The notes below the pieces were generated by a model. That model saw only the letters and a list, made by a program, of their open reading frames with translations. It did no database searches and was not told the DNA's origin. A stretch of 64,000 nucleotides of DNA from Pelomonas dachongensis (GTDB taxonomy: Bacteria > Pseudomonadota > Gammaproteobacteria > Burkholderiales > Burkholderiaceae_C): assembly GCF_043555865.1 (NCBI RefSeq), contig NZ_JBIGHY010000006.1, positions 62,001 through 126,000 on the forward strand, written 5' to 3'. The translations under genes and the position numbers were made by a program. This document shows, piece by piece, positions 50,366 through 59,217 of this stretch. Position 1 is the first letter of the stretch, and each line of letters starts with the position of its first letter.

Positions 50366-51283
50366 TCAGGCGGTCGTGATCGCCGGCTGCTGCGCCAGCA
50401 CGGCCGCCACCCAGTCGATGAAGGTGCGCAGCTTGGCGCTGACATGCCGGTTCGGCGGGAAGGCCATGTACAGCGGCATCGCGTCGACCTGCCAATCGGC
50501 CAGCACCGGCAGCAGTTCGCCACGCGCCACGTGCGCCGCGGCCATGTAGCGCGGCAACCAGAGCGCGCCCAGGCCCGCCAGGCCGGCGGCCAGGTAGGCA
50601 TTGCCGTCGTCCACCGCCAGCAGGTGGCGGCCGTGCAGTTCGACGGTCTCGCCCTCGCGGTGCAGCGTGAGCGGCGCCACGCTGCCGCTGCGCCAGCGCA
50701 GGTAGCCGACGGTGCGGTGCGGTTCGTCCGCCAGGTCCAGCGGGTGCTCGGGTGTGCCGGCCCGCTGCAGGTAGGCCGGCGCGGCGTAGACGCCCATGGT
50801 CAGCGAGCCGACACGGCGCGCGATCAGTGTCGAGTCGGCCAGTTCGCCCCCCCGCAGCACGCAGTCGACGTGGTCGCCAATGACATCCACCATGCGGTCG
50901 CTGACACCCAGATGCAGCTGGATCTCCGGGTAGCGGGCGTGGAAATCCGGCAGTGCGGGCACCAGCACCAGCCGGGCGAGCGGGCTGGGCACGTCCACGC
51001 GCAGCCTTCCCCTCAGCGCGGCCGACGCATCGGACAGACTGGTGTCCGCGGCCTCCAGGTCGGCCAGCAGGCGCACGACGCGCTCGTAGTAGGCCGCCCC
51101 ATCCTCGGTCACGCGCACCTGCCGCGTCGTGCGGTGCAGCAGCTTCACACGCAGCCGCGCCTCCAGTTGCTGCACGAGCTGCGTGACGGTGGCGTTGCTC
51201 ACGTCCAGCGCGCGCGCCGCCTTCGTGAAGCTGCCGGTTTCCACGACGCGGGCGAATGCCTGCAGCGCATCGAAACGGTCCAT
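50366..51283 (-). CDS. LysR family transcriptional regulator
   Basis: A 305-residue regulator. The winged helix-turn-helix is at the N-terminus (FDALQAFARVVETGSFTKAA, SNATVTQLVQQLEARL) and the periplasmic-binding-like effector domain covers about 90-295. It belongs to the large group similar to DmlR/YhjC. It is divergent from the RidA gene with a 119-base gap containing a likely shared operator, so it probably controls that gene. Effector unknown. Confidence 0.88.
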   Translation of the reverse strand: MDRFDALQAFARVVETGSFTKAARALDVSNATVTQLVQQLEARLRVKLLHRTTRQVRVTEDGAAYYERVVRLLADLEAADTSLSDASAALRGRLRVDVPSPLARLVLVPALPDFHARYPEIQLHLGVSDRMVDVIGDHVDCVLRGGELADSTLIARRVGSLTMGVYAAPAYLQRAGTPEHPLDLADEPHRTVGYLRWRSGSVAPLTLHREGETVELHGRHLLAVDDGNAYLAAGLAGLGALWLPRYMAAAHVARGELLPVLADWQVDAMPLYMAFPPNRHVSAKLRTFIDWVAAVLAQQPAITTA

Positions 51284-51402
51284 GGCTTGCGGGGCTCCCG
51301 ATTGTTTGGTGTGGGCAAAAACTGATTGTGGTGCCGGCCTCTTTTTCTGCCGCCGTCCGCTGCCTAGAGTTCACGACATCCCTGCAAAGAGAAAGTGATG
51401 CC

Positions 51403-51810
51403 ATGTCTTCCCCACGCGATGTCGTCTTCCCCGCCGGCCGTCAGGCGCTGTACGAGCGCAACCGCTATTCGCCAGCCATCCGCGCCAACGGCTTCCTGTT
51501 CGTGTCGGGCCAGGTGGGCAGCCGGGCGGACGGCTCGCCCGAACCCGGGCTGGAGCCGCAGGTCGGGCTGGCGTTCGACAACCTGAACCACATCCTGGCG
51601 GCAGCCGGCTGCACGTTCGGCGACGTGGTGGACGTGACGGTCTTCGTCGTCGATGCGGAAAAGAACTTCGAACGGGTCTGGCCCGTGGTGATGGCGCATT
51701 GGGGCGAGGCGCCGCACCCCACGCTGACCGGCATCGGCGTGACCTGGCTCTACGGCTTCCAGTTCGAGATCAAGGTCATCGCCAAGCTGCCGCAGACGCT
51801 GGCTGCCTGA
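51403..51810 (+). CDS. RidA family protein
   Basis: A 135-residue Rid/YjgF/UK114-fold protein. The pattern GFLFVSGQVGSRADGSPE, NLNHILAAAGCTFGDVVDVTVF and HPTLTGIGVTWL is that of the Rid group. However the usual catalytic Arg at the active site (as in ...RxxV at the C-terminal part of RidA) is not evident, so it may not be a true imine deaminase. It starts with AAAGAGAAAG upstream and is divergent from the LysR gene. Confidence 0.8.
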   Translation: MSSPRDVVFPAGRQALYERNRYSPAIRANGFLFVSGQVGSRADGSPEPGLEPQVGLAFDNLNHILAAAGCTFGDVVDVTVFVVDAEKNFERVWPVVMAHWGEAPHPTLTGIGVTWLYGFQFEIKVIAKLPQTLAA

Positions 51811-51843
51811 CAACGCACCGGCCCGCCAGCGCCAACGCCAGCG

Positions 51844-52896
51844 TCAAGGCATGCCCAGCGTCGCCTGCAGCACCTGCGCCAGTCGTGCGGCAGCGCGCGT
51901 CAGCTGCTCGCGCTTGATCTCGGCCATCCGGGCCTCGTAATCCGGCGGCAGCGTGGCGGTCCAGACCTCGCCCTGGCGGGGGCCGAAGGCCAGGTCGTGC
52001 AGCGCCGGCCGGGCCTGGTCCAGCGACTCGCTGGCCCAGCGTGCCGGCCAGCCGGCCATCTCGCCGGGCGTGACCGGCACCTGGCGTGCGGCCTGAAGCC
52101 AGGCGGCGTCGATGCTGGCCGGCGTCAGCGCGGCCGGAACGCCGTCCCAGAGCGAATGCAGGTTGGGCATGCGCCAGCCGGCCGCCACGGCCTTCAGGCC
52201 CGCGGCGCCGGTGGGTGGGCGGGCCGGAATGACGACCTGATTGCTGCCACGCGTGAACGTGGCGGGGTCCAGGCCGGTCTTGTCCGGGTCCACGGGCTGC
52301 CCCTGCGCATCCAGGTAGACGGAGCCGATGTGCAGGGGCTGGTGCATGTCGCCAACGAGATGGGCGATCACCAGCAGCGCGTCGCGTGGCGACTCGAAGC
52401 CGAACGGCGCCGTGGCCGTCTGCCCCCGCAGCACGGCGATGGCCGCCGTGGCGGCGCCGACGATGTCGTCCGGCCGCGCGCCGGTGCTGCCCGGCAGGTA
52501 GCGGCTGCGCTGGTAGGCGAGGTTGGCGTAGTGGTAGCCGCGGTGGCAGTCCTCGGCACCGGGCGCGGGGTGGCACTGGCGGTGGTTGCGCTGCACGAAG
52601 GCGCGCAGCTCGGCGATGCCGGCATCGGTCTCGAACGGCGCGCATTCGGCATTGCGTCCGCGCGCCGTGTAGTCGAAGCCCTTGGCGGGGTCGATGCCGC
52701 GAGCGCAGTCCAGCCACACGGCGGCCTGGGCGAGCGGCAGGTCGCCCAGCAACTCGGCCACGCGCCGCGCGGCAGGCGTGCCCTGCAGCAGCTGTTCGGT
52801 CAGGGCGCCCACGGTCTGGTGGCCGACGCCGCTCCAGGCGTGTGCGGTGGTGGCAAGGGCCAGCAGCAGCGGGGCGGCAAGTCGGCGAACAAACAC
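51844..52896 (-). CDS. S1/P1 nuclease family protein, exported
   Basis: A 350-residue zinc-dependent nuclease/3'-nucleotidase of the phospholipase C/P1 fold. GTG start at 52896 with GAAGGA upstream. After a 20-residue signal ending TTAHA, the mature protein begins with Trp21, which in this family supplies a zinc ligand through its free N-terminus, followed by His26 (SGVGH). Other zinc ligands lie in CHRGYHYANLA and VIAHLVGDMHQPLHIG. The mature enzyme would cleave single-stranded nucleic acid and 3'-mononucleotides in the periplasm. It is 14 bases after cobQ on the same strand, making it the last gene of the riboswitch-controlled cobalamin run. Confidence 0.88.
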   Translation of the reverse strand: MFVRRLAAPLLLALATTAHAWSGVGHQTVGALTEQLLQGTPAARRVAELLGDLPLAQAAVWLDCARGIDPAKGFDYTARGRNAECAPFETDAGIAELRAFVQRNHRQCHPAPGAEDCHRGYHYANLAYQRSRYLPGSTGARPDDIVGAATAAIAVLRGQTATAPFGFESPRDALLVIAHLVGDMHQPLHIGSVYLDAQGQPVDPDKTGLDPATFTRGSNQVVIPARPPTGAAGLKAVAAGWRMPNLHSLWDGVPAALTPASIDAAWLQAARQVPVTPGEMAGWPARWASESLDQARPALHDLAFGPRQGEVWTATLPPDYEARMAEIKREQLTRAAARLAQVLQATLGMP

Positions 52897-52910
52897 GGGT
52901 CAATCCTTCT

Positions 52911-54362
52911 TCATGCGATCAGGCCCGCCAGTTTGCCCGGTTGGAAGTGCAGGTCGATGAAATCCGCCAGGCCGTCGAACACCGCGTCCAGCGGCCGGCC
53001 GGTCTGGCCGAACAGCGCCTGCAGCACGGCCGGCTGCTCGAACAGGCCGTGGGCGTAGACGCCCAGCGTGCGCCCCGACTGCCAGCCGATCGCCTCGCCC
53101 GCCGCGTTGCGCAGCGCGACCTGCGGTGGCGGCAGACCCGCATGCGGCTGCGTGCGGCCGTGGTGGATCTCGTAGCCGTCGGCCTGCACGCCGGCCAATG
53201 TTGACCACGGACCGTCAGTGGCGCCGAACTGCAGCTGCGTGTTGCGCAGCAACTTTTCCGGCTCGAATGCCGTCACCAGCGGCAGCAGGCCCAGGCCGGG
53301 GGCATTGCCGTCCACGCCGTGCGTGTCGATCAGCGCCTCGCCCAGCATCTGCAGCCCGCCGCAGATGCCCAGCACGCGGCCACGGTGGGCGTTGATGGCC
53401 AGGTCCAGCTTCTGCGCACGCAGCCAGGCCAGGTCGGCCGTGGTGGCCTTGCTGCCGGGCAGGATGATCCAGTCGGCACCTTGCAGGTCCCGCGGCTCGC
53501 GCGCCCAGGACAGGCGCACGCCGGGCAGCTGGCGCAGCGGCTGGAACTCGTCGAGGTTGGAGATGCGCGGGTAGGCGATGACGGCGATGCGCACGCCTTC
53601 GCCCCCGTGGCCGGTCGTCGCGTCGTCGAACACGCCGTCTTCCTCCGGCAGGCCGTGACCGCGCCACATCGGCAGCGTCGCGATGGTGGGCACGCCGGTC
53701 AGGTGCTCCAACTGCTCGGGGCCGGGCGACAGCAGGCCCGCGTCGCCGCGGAAGCGGTTCAGCACGAAGCCCTTGACCCGCGCGCGCACGTCGGCGGGCA
53801 TCAGCTGGTGCGTGCCGTACAGGTGGGCGAAGGCGCCGCCGCGGTCGATGTCGGTGACCAGCAGGCATGCTGCTTTCGCATCGCGCGCAGTGCCCAGGTT
53901 CACGTAGTCGGTCGGCGCGAGGTTGATCTCGGCCGGCGAGCCGGCACCTTCGACGACCACCACGTCGTTCTCGCTCAGCAGTTCGTGCAGCGCGGCGCGG
54001 GCGCGGGGCTTCAGCAGCGCGCTGCGCTCGCGCCAGGGCATGCGCGACAACGCCTCGTCCACCTCGCCCAGCACGACGACCTGGCTGCGCGTGTCCGCCT
54101 CGGGCTTCAGCAGCACGGGATTCATGCGCACCTCGGGCACGCGGCGCGCGGCCAGCGCCTGGAAGTACTGCGCGCTGCCGATCTCGCCCATCAGGCCGTT
54201 CAGTCCCGGCACCACGCGCGCGTTGTTGCTCATGTTCTGCGCCTTGAACGGCGCGACCTTCAGGCCTTGCCGCGCGTACCAGCGGCACAGCGCGGTGGCC
54301 AGCCAGCTCTTGCCCGCGCCGCTGGTGGTGCCCAGCACCATGACGGCTTTTCCTCTGCTCAT
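52911..54362 (-). CDS. cobQ: Cobyric acid synthase
   Basis: A 483-residue ATP- and glutamine-dependent enzyme that amidates side chains b, d, e and g of adenosyl-cobyrinate a,c-diamide. The P-loop is GTTSGAGKS (11-19); the class I glutaminase part has Cys334 in LGICGGLQML and a His pair at 400-401 in YEIHHGRT. ATG at 54362 overlaps cobC by four bases. Only the late part of corrin synthesis is encoded here. Confidence 0.96.
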   Translation of the reverse strand: MSRGKAVMVLGTTSGAGKSWLATALCRWYARQGLKVAPFKAQNMSNNARVVPGLNGLMGEIGSAQYFQALAARRVPEVRMNPVLLKPEADTRSQVVVLGEVDEALSRMPWRERSALLKPRARAALHELLSENDVVVVEGAGSPAEINLAPTDYVNLGTARDAKAACLLVTDIDRGGAFAHLYGTHQLMPADVRARVKGFVLNRFRGDAGLLSPGPEQLEHLTGVPTIATLPMWRGHGLPEEDGVFDDATTGHGGEGVRIAVIAYPRISNLDEFQPLRQLPGVRLSWAREPRDLQGADWIILPGSKATTADLAWLRAQKLDLAINAHRGRVLGICGGLQMLGEALIDTHGVDGNAPGLGLLPLVTAFEPEKLLRNTQLQFGATDGPWSTLAGVQADGYEIHHGRTQPHAGLPPPQVALRNAAGEAIGWQSGRTLGVYAHGLFEQPAVLQALFGQTGRPLDAVFDGLADFIDLHFQPGKLAGLIA

Positions 54363-55339
54363 GCATCCTCTCCCTCGATTTCCAGCACGGCCAGCTGCAG
54401 CGCTTGCTGCGCGGCCGGTGGTTGCGTCGACACGCGCACCCAGCCAGGCAGGCCGAACGAGGTCGCATCGCGCAGCCGGATGCCGCGCTCGCGCAGCCGC
54501 GGCAGCATGTCGGCCTGCGGCGGGCGGGCCAGCCAGAAGTTCGTGCAGCTGTCGCGCTGCTGCCAGTCCAGGTCGGCCAGCAGCGCGCGCTGGGCGGTGC
54601 GCCACACGCGCAGTTGTGTGCGCACATCGGCCAGCCAGGCTTGTGTGTCCTCGTCCAGCCAATGCGTCAGCAGTGCCACGCCCTCGGCCGACAGCACCCA
54701 GCTGGGGGCCAGCGAGAGTGCCAGCGCCCAGATGGCGTCGGTGGCCGGTGCGAGGGCGTAGCCGGCACGGATGCCCGTCAGGCCCAGCGCCTTGTTGGGG
54801 CACACCAACTGCCACGCATGCGCGGGCAGCGTGGGCGCCTCGCCCTGCAGCCGCAGCGGCTCGTAGGCGCGGTCCACGATGAGCAGCGTATCCCCCAGGT
54901 CGGGCCACGGCGCCAGGCACGCGCCGGTCGGGTTGCTGGGCTCGCAGATCCAGACGAGCGCAGGCGCGGTCGGCCGGATGTCGGCCGGGTCGCTGTAAGA
55001 CTTCACCGCCAGGCCCAGCGCGTGTGCGGCGAGCGCGTAGTCGCCGAAGCCGGGTTGCGGCACCCAGGCCTCGCGGCGGCCCGACAGCATCGCCGCCAGC
55101 GTCAGCCGGCGTATGCCCTCGGCGCCGCCCGCGGTCGGCAGCACGCGTTGCTCGTCACCGAGGCGGCGGCGCAGCGCGCGGTAGCCCGGGTCGGGGTAGC
55201 ACGCCCGGTCGGCGGCCTGCACGGCGCGCAGCAGCGCGGGCGGCGGGCCCAGCGGGCTGGCGTTGGTGGAGAAATCGAACGCCGCCGAGGGGCCGTCGTC
55301 CGGGCCGCCGTGTTCGGGCAGCAGGGGGGTGTGGATCAT
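54359..55339 (-). CDS. cobC: CobC/CobD-like aminotransferase (threonine-phosphate decarboxylase family)
   Basis: A 326-residue PLP enzyme of the cobalamin pathway; Salmonella CobD makes aminopropanol phosphate from threonine phosphate, and Pseudomonas CobC does the corresponding job. PLP Lys183 is in VCPNKALGLTGIRAGYA; the phosphate-site region CEPSNPTGACLAP and the start FDFSTNASPLGPPP fit the family. Overlaps cbiB and cobQ by four bases each. Naming differs between organisms, so the symbol is by analogy with Pseudomonas. Confidence 0.88.
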   Translation of the reverse strand: MIHTPLLPEHGGPDDGPSAAFDFSTNASPLGPPPALLRAVQAADRACYPDPGYRALRRRLGDEQRVLPTAGGAEGIRRLTLAAMLSGRREAWVPQPGFGDYALAAHALGLAVKSYSDPADIRPTAPALVWICEPSNPTGACLAPWPDLGDTLLIVDRAYEPLRLQGEAPTLPAHAWQLVCPNKALGLTGIRAGYALAPATDAIWALALSLAPSWVLSAEGVALLTHWLDEDTQAWLADVRTQLRVWRTAQRALLADLDWQQRDSCTNFWLARPPQADMLPRLRERGIRLRDATSFGLPGWVRVSTQPPAAQQALQLAVLEIEGEDA

Positions 55340-56262
55340 GACCTCAGCGTCCAGGCCAGCCCCGCGATCAGCGCGGCGCCGGCAACGACAGCGTGCCACG
55401 CCACAGCCAGCACGGCGTGCAGATCGTCGGGCCTTGCGGACCGGCCGTCGGCGTGCAGCGTGTAAACCCCCGGCTTGCCCAGCCTAACGCCCAGCCGCAG
55501 CGCCATGGCCGCCATGGGCCAGCCGCTGTTGGGCGACGGCGTGCGGCGGGCCTCGCGCAGCAGCCGCAGCGAAGGCCGCGCGATCAGCAGCGCCGTCAGG
55601 CGCGCGGGGATCCACGACAGCACGTCGTCGGCCCGCGCCGCCCATTTGCCGCTCCACTCGCGTTCGTCGCGGTAGCCCCACATCGCATCCGCCGTGTTGG
55701 CGAAGCGGTAGAGCGCCGCGCCCGGCAGCCCGGCGATGGCGAACCAGAACAGCGGCGCGATGACGGAGTCGTTCAGGTTCTCGGCCAGCGTTTCGATGGC
55801 GGCCTCGCGCACCTCGATGTCGGTCAGCGTGGACGTGTCGCGGCTGACGAGGCGGGACAGCCGCGCGCGGCCGGCGTCCAGCGACTCGCGCAGCGCGTCC
55901 TCGACGGCCCTGGCCTCGTCGGCCAGCATGCGCCACGCCAGCAGCGGCTTCAGCAACACGCCCACCAGCACCGCGGCACCGGCCAGGCGCAGCGGCGACA
56001 GCCAGGGCTGCAGCACCAGCAACACCTGGCCCTCCAGCCACAGCGCGATGAAGACCACGGCTGCCGCACCCAGCAGCCACGCCAGCGCACCGGCCGCGAA
56101 GGCCGCTGCCGCGGGCAGGCCTGTGAGCCTGAACCAGCCCAGGAAGCGCCCCATGCCGACGACGGGGTGCATCCAGCCGGGCGGCTCGCCCAGCCGGTCC
56201 ACCAGCAGCGCCACCATCACCGCCAGCGGCAGCAACAGCGGCATCAGCGAGACGGCCTGCAT
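55336..56262 (-). CDS. cbiB: Adenosylcobinamide-phosphate synthase
   Basis: A 308-residue membrane protein that attaches the aminopropanol arm to cobyric acid (CobD in Pseudomonas naming). Hydrophobic segments at about 5-22, 50-75, 85-105 and 150-180 plus the family motifs IETLAENLNDSVIAPLFW and TPSPNSGWPMAAMALRL are clear. Overlaps cobC by four bases and shares one base with the preceding DUF1636 gene (TGATG). Confidence 0.95.
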   Translation of the reverse strand: MQAVSLMPLLLPLAVMVALLVDRLGEPPGWMHPVVGMGRFLGWFRLTGLPAAAAFAAGALAWLLGAAAVVFIALWLEGQVLLVLQPWLSPLRLAGAAVLVGVLLKPLLAWRMLADEARAVEDALRESLDAGRARLSRLVSRDTSTLTDIEVREAAIETLAENLNDSVIAPLFWFAIAGLPGAALYRFANTADAMWGYRDEREWSGKWAARADDVLSWIPARLTALLIARPSLRLLREARRTPSPNSGWPMAAMALRLGVRLGKPGVYTLHADGRSARPDDLHAVLAVAWHAVVAGAALIAGLAWTLRS

Positions 56263-56591
56263 CAGCCCAGCGGCGGCAGGCGGGCCAGCAGGCCGCTCTT
56301 GAGCCGCTCGGGGCGCCGTGCCCAGGCCAGCAGGCCGTCGCCGGGTTCGGCGTGCTGGGCGGCCACGTCCAGCAGCGCGGCGACGCTGTCCGCATCGGGC
56401 GCCAGTTGGCCGAAGAGGTAGCTGTGCTTGCCCGCACCCTGTAGCGCCGCGGTGCAGCTCTGCCGACAGGCGGCCATGCAGGCCTGGCCGCGGATGGGCA
56501 GCGGCAGGTCGCGCGCCAGCGCCTCGTTCTCGACGGCTTCCAGCAGTGCCTGGCCGCGGCCGTCATCACAGGTGGTGCAGATGATGAGCAC
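56262..56591 (-). CDS. DUF1636 family metal-binding-like protein in the cobalamin operon
   Basis: A 109-residue protein with cysteine motifs Cys5-x2-Cys8 (IICTTCDD) and Cys38-x3-Cys42-x3-Cys46 (GQACMAACRQSC), followed by KHSYLFGQL. This matches the DUF1636 family, predicted to bind an iron-sulfur cluster or metal and often near cobalamin genes. GTG at 56591 follows GAGG by seven bases; a TTG at 56597 overlaps the cobO stop but its ribosome-binding site is too close. Possible roles: reductant delivery for the Co(II) to Co(I) step before adenosylation, or cobalt handling; neither is shown. Confidence 0.8.
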   Translation of the reverse strand: MLIICTTCDDGRGQALLEAVENEALARDLPLPIRGQACMAACRQSCTAALQGAGKHSYLFGQLAPDADSVAALLDVAAQHAEPGDGLLAWARRPERLKSGLLARLPPLG

Positions 56592-56593
56592 GC

Positions 56594-57169
56594 TCAATCC
56601 TCGATGCCCCGCTGCGCCGGCACGCCGGCCTGGTAGTGATGCTTCACCAGCGTCATCTCCGTGACCGTGTCGGCCACGGCGATCAGCTCGGCCGGGGCGC
56701 CGCGGCCGGTCAGCACCACGTTCACGTGCGCCGGCCGCTCGCGCAGGCAGGCCAGCACCTGGTCCAGCGCCACCCAGCCGTAGCGCAGCGGGTACATGAT
56801 CTCGTCCAGCACGACGAGGAAGTGGTCGCCGCTGCGCAGGGTGGCCTCGGCGCGCGCCCAACCTTCGCGGGCCAGCTCGGCACTGTGCTCCAGGTCCTTG
56901 CTCTTCCACGAGAAGCCGTCGCCCAGGCCGATGATGGGCACGCCCAGCTGCTCGAACACGCGGTGCTCGCCGAAGCGGGCGCTTGGCACCTTCATGAACT
57001 GGTAGATCAGCACGGGCTTGCCGCGGCCGTGGGCGCGCAGCGCCAGGCCGAAGGCGGCGGTGCTCTTGCCCTTGCCGTCGCCGGTGTGCACCAGCACGAG
57101 CCCACGGCGCTCGCCGGCGGGGGTGACACGTTCGCGGTTGACGGGTGGCGGTTCGATTTCCATGGACAT
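56594..57169 (-). CDS. cobO: Cob(I)yrinic acid a,c-diamide adenosyltransferase
   Basis: A 191-residue CobO/CobA-type P-loop protein that adds the adenosyl group from ATP to Co(I) corrinoids. The P-loop is GDGKGKST (30-37); LVVLDEIMYPLRYGWV and VLTGRGAPAELI complete the signature. Met at 57169 or two codons later at 57163. The following gene, DUF1636, is at the expected place for a redox helper. Starts one base from the cobB stop. Confidence 0.95.
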   Translation of the reverse strand: MSMEIEPPPVNRERVTPAGERRGLVLVHTGDGKGKSTAAFGLALRAHGRGKPVLIYQFMKVPSARFGEHRVFEQLGVPIIGLGDGFSWKSKDLEHSAELAREGWARAEATLRSGDHFLVVLDEIMYPLRYGWVALDQVLACLRERPAHVNVVLTGRGAPAELIAVADTVTEMTLVKHHYQAGVPAQRGIED

Positions 57170-58462
57170 TCAGCCGGCAAAGAAGGCGGCAACCGCCTCG
57201 GCGTTGGACGGGAAGTAGTGGTGCACGTAGCTCGCGCGCAGCGACCCCTGCTGGTACAGCGCCTCGGCGGTCTTGCCGCCGTTTGGGTTGCTGGCCGTGG
57301 CGATGGGCACGAGCGGCGTGTCCAGCGTGGAGTAGTGATAGCTGTGGCCACGCAGCGGGCCCTCGGGCCAGTTGATGGCCTGCAGCCCCAGGGCCGCCAG
57401 GCGCTGCTGCACATGGGCGCGGCCGGGCAGCAGGCCGGCCATGCGGCGCGTCTCGCCGGCCACATCCGTCAGGCCGTCCAGCAGCGTCAGCATGCCGCCG
57501 CATTCGGCCAGCAGCGGCTTGGCGCGCGCCACGTGCGCGGCCAGCGAGGCGGTCAGCGTGGGGTGAGCGGCCAGCCGGTCGGCGTACAGCTCGGGGTAGC
57601 CGCCCGGCAGCCACACGGCGTCGCAGTCGGGCAGCGGCTCGTGTCGCAAAGGCGAGAAAAACGACAGCTCGGCGCCCAGCGCGTGCAGCGTGTCGACGTT
57701 GGCCGGGTAGATGAAGCCGAAGGCCGCGTCGCGCGCGATGGCGATGCGGCGGCCCTGCAGCAGCGGCCGCGGCGGCGGATGGATTGCGTCCTCGAAGGAC
57801 ACGGGCGCGAACATGAAGCCTGGCTGCAGCGCGGCCTCCCAGGCGTCGGCCCAGGCGTCGAGTTGCACGTCCAGCCCCGGCTGCTCCAGCGCCTGCACCA
57901 GGCCCAGGTGGCGCTCCGGCATGGTGAGCCGGGGTTCCCGCGGCAGCGCGGCGATCAGCGGCAGGTCGGCGGGCAGCCCTTCGCCCACCATGCGGCCGTG
58001 CGCCGCGCTGCCCAGCCGGTTGGCGACGACGCCGCGGTGCCGCAGCCCGGGCCGGAAGTTCGCCAGCCCCGTGGCCAGCGCCGCGAAGGTCTGGGCCATG
58101 GCCGCTGCATCGATGACGCAGACCACCGGCAGGCCAAAGGCCTCGGCCAGATCGGCACTGCTGGGCTTGCCGTCGAACAAGCCCATAACGCCTTCGACCA
58201 GCAGCAGGTCGGCCTCGGCCGCCGCCTGCGAGAGCAGTGCCTGGCAGTGCGCGAAGCCGCCCATGAACAGGTCCAGCTGGTAGACGGGCGCCCCGCTGGC
58301 GCGTTCGAGGATGCTCGGGTCCAGGAAGTCGGGCCCGGTCTTGAAGACGCGCACGCGCTGGCCGCGCCGTGCGTGGCTGCGTGCGATGGCGGCGGTGACG
58401 CTGGTCTTGCCGGAGCCGGAGGAGGGGGCGCTGATGAACAGCGCGGCGCAAGTGGTCGTCAT
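57170..58462 (-). CDS. cobB: Cobyrinate a,c-diamide synthase
   Basis: A 430-residue ATP-dependent amidase for the a and c carboxyls of the corrin ring. P-loop SAPSSGSGKTS (11-21); glutaminase Cys321 in LLAECGGMLTL and a C-terminal His in GHSYHYST. It is the CobB/CbiA type, smaller than CobQ. ATG at 58462 overlaps btuD by four bases. Presence of cobB implies that corrin-ring substrate is made by genes elsewhere, or that the cell salvages incomplete corrinoids. Confidence 0.95.
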   Translation of the reverse strand: MTTTCAALFISAPSSGSGKTSVTAAIARSHARRGQRVRVFKTGPDFLDPSILERASGAPVYQLDLFMGGFAHCQALLSQAAAEADLLLVEGVMGLFDGKPSSADLAEAFGLPVVCVIDAAAMAQTFAALATGLANFRPGLRHRGVVANRLGSAAHGRMVGEGLPADLPLIAALPREPRLTMPERHLGLVQALEQPGLDVQLDAWADAWEAALQPGFMFAPVSFEDAIHPPPRPLLQGRRIAIARDAAFGFIYPANVDTLHALGAELSFFSPLRHEPLPDCDAVWLPGGYPELYADRLAAHPTLTASLAAHVARAKPLLAECGGMLTLLDGLTDVAGETRRMAGLLPGRAHVQQRLAALGLQAINWPEGPLRGHSYHYSTLDTPLVPIATASNPNGGKTAEALYQQGSLRASYVHHYFPSNAEAVAAFFAG

Positions 58463-59217
58463 AGCGGCAGGGCGACCCAGCGCCCTTCGATCTGTGCAAT
58501 ATGAAGACGCGGGCCGAACACGCGCTTCAACGCGTCGTGCGTGCCCGCGTCTGCGGGTGAACCGGTGTGCACGATGCGGCCGTCGGCCATCAGCACCAGG
58601 TGGTCGGCCTGCAAGGCCAGGTGCAGTTCGTGCAGCACGCTGACGACCGTGTGGCCGCTGTGCACGCGCGCGCGCACCAGCGCCATCCAGTCGGCCTGGT
58701 GCGGTGGGTCCAGGTGAGCCAGCGGCTCGTCCATCAACGTGAGCGGCGCCTGCTGGGCCAGCGCGCGGGCCAGCAGCACGCGCTGGCGCTCGCCGCCGGA
58801 CAGCGAACCCAGCCGGCGCTCGCGCCAATTCCAGCTCTGGGTGGCCGTCATCGCGGCCTGCACCGTGGCAAGGTCCACTGCGGTGGGGGGCGCCAGCCAC
58901 GGCCGGTGCGGCAGGCGGCCCAGCATGACGACGTCCTGCGCGAGCAGGTCGTCGGCGCCGGTCTCCTGCTGGCCCATCCAGGCCAGCTGACGACCCCGCT
59001 CGCGGGCGGGCCAGTCGTGCAGCGCGCGTCCGGCGAGCTGCACGGCACCGTCGCAGCGCTGCAGGCCGGCGATGGCGCGCAGCAGCGTGGACTTGCCCGC
59101 GCCGTTGGGCCCGACGATGGCCGTCCAGCGGCACTCGGGAATGGCGAGGTCGATATCGCTGATGAGGTCGCGGCCGTCGATGCGGACGCGGGCTATGCGG
59201 GCGGTCAGCGCGTTCAT
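58459..59217 (-). CDS. btuD: Vitamin B12-type ABC transporter ATP-binding protein
   Basis: A 252-residue ABC ATPase of the FecCD/BtuCD group. Walker A GPNGAGKST (36-44), signature LSGGERQRVLLARAL, Walker B LTLMDEPLAHLD. It energises the BtuC permease encoded just before, with ATGA overlaps to both neighbours. It imports corrinoids from the periplasm. Confidence 0.92.
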   Translation of the reverse strand: MNALTARIARVRIDGRDLISDIDLAIPECRWTAIVGPNGAGKSTLLRAIAGLQRCDGAVQLAGRALHDWPARERGRQLAWMGQQETGADDLLAQDVVMLGRLPHRPWLAPPTAVDLATVQAAMTATQSWNWRERRLGSLSGGERQRVLLARALAQQAPLTLMDEPLAHLDPPHQADWMALVRARVHSGHTVVSVLHELHLALQADHLVLMADGRIVHTGSPADAGTHDALKRVFGPRLHIAQIEGRWVALPL

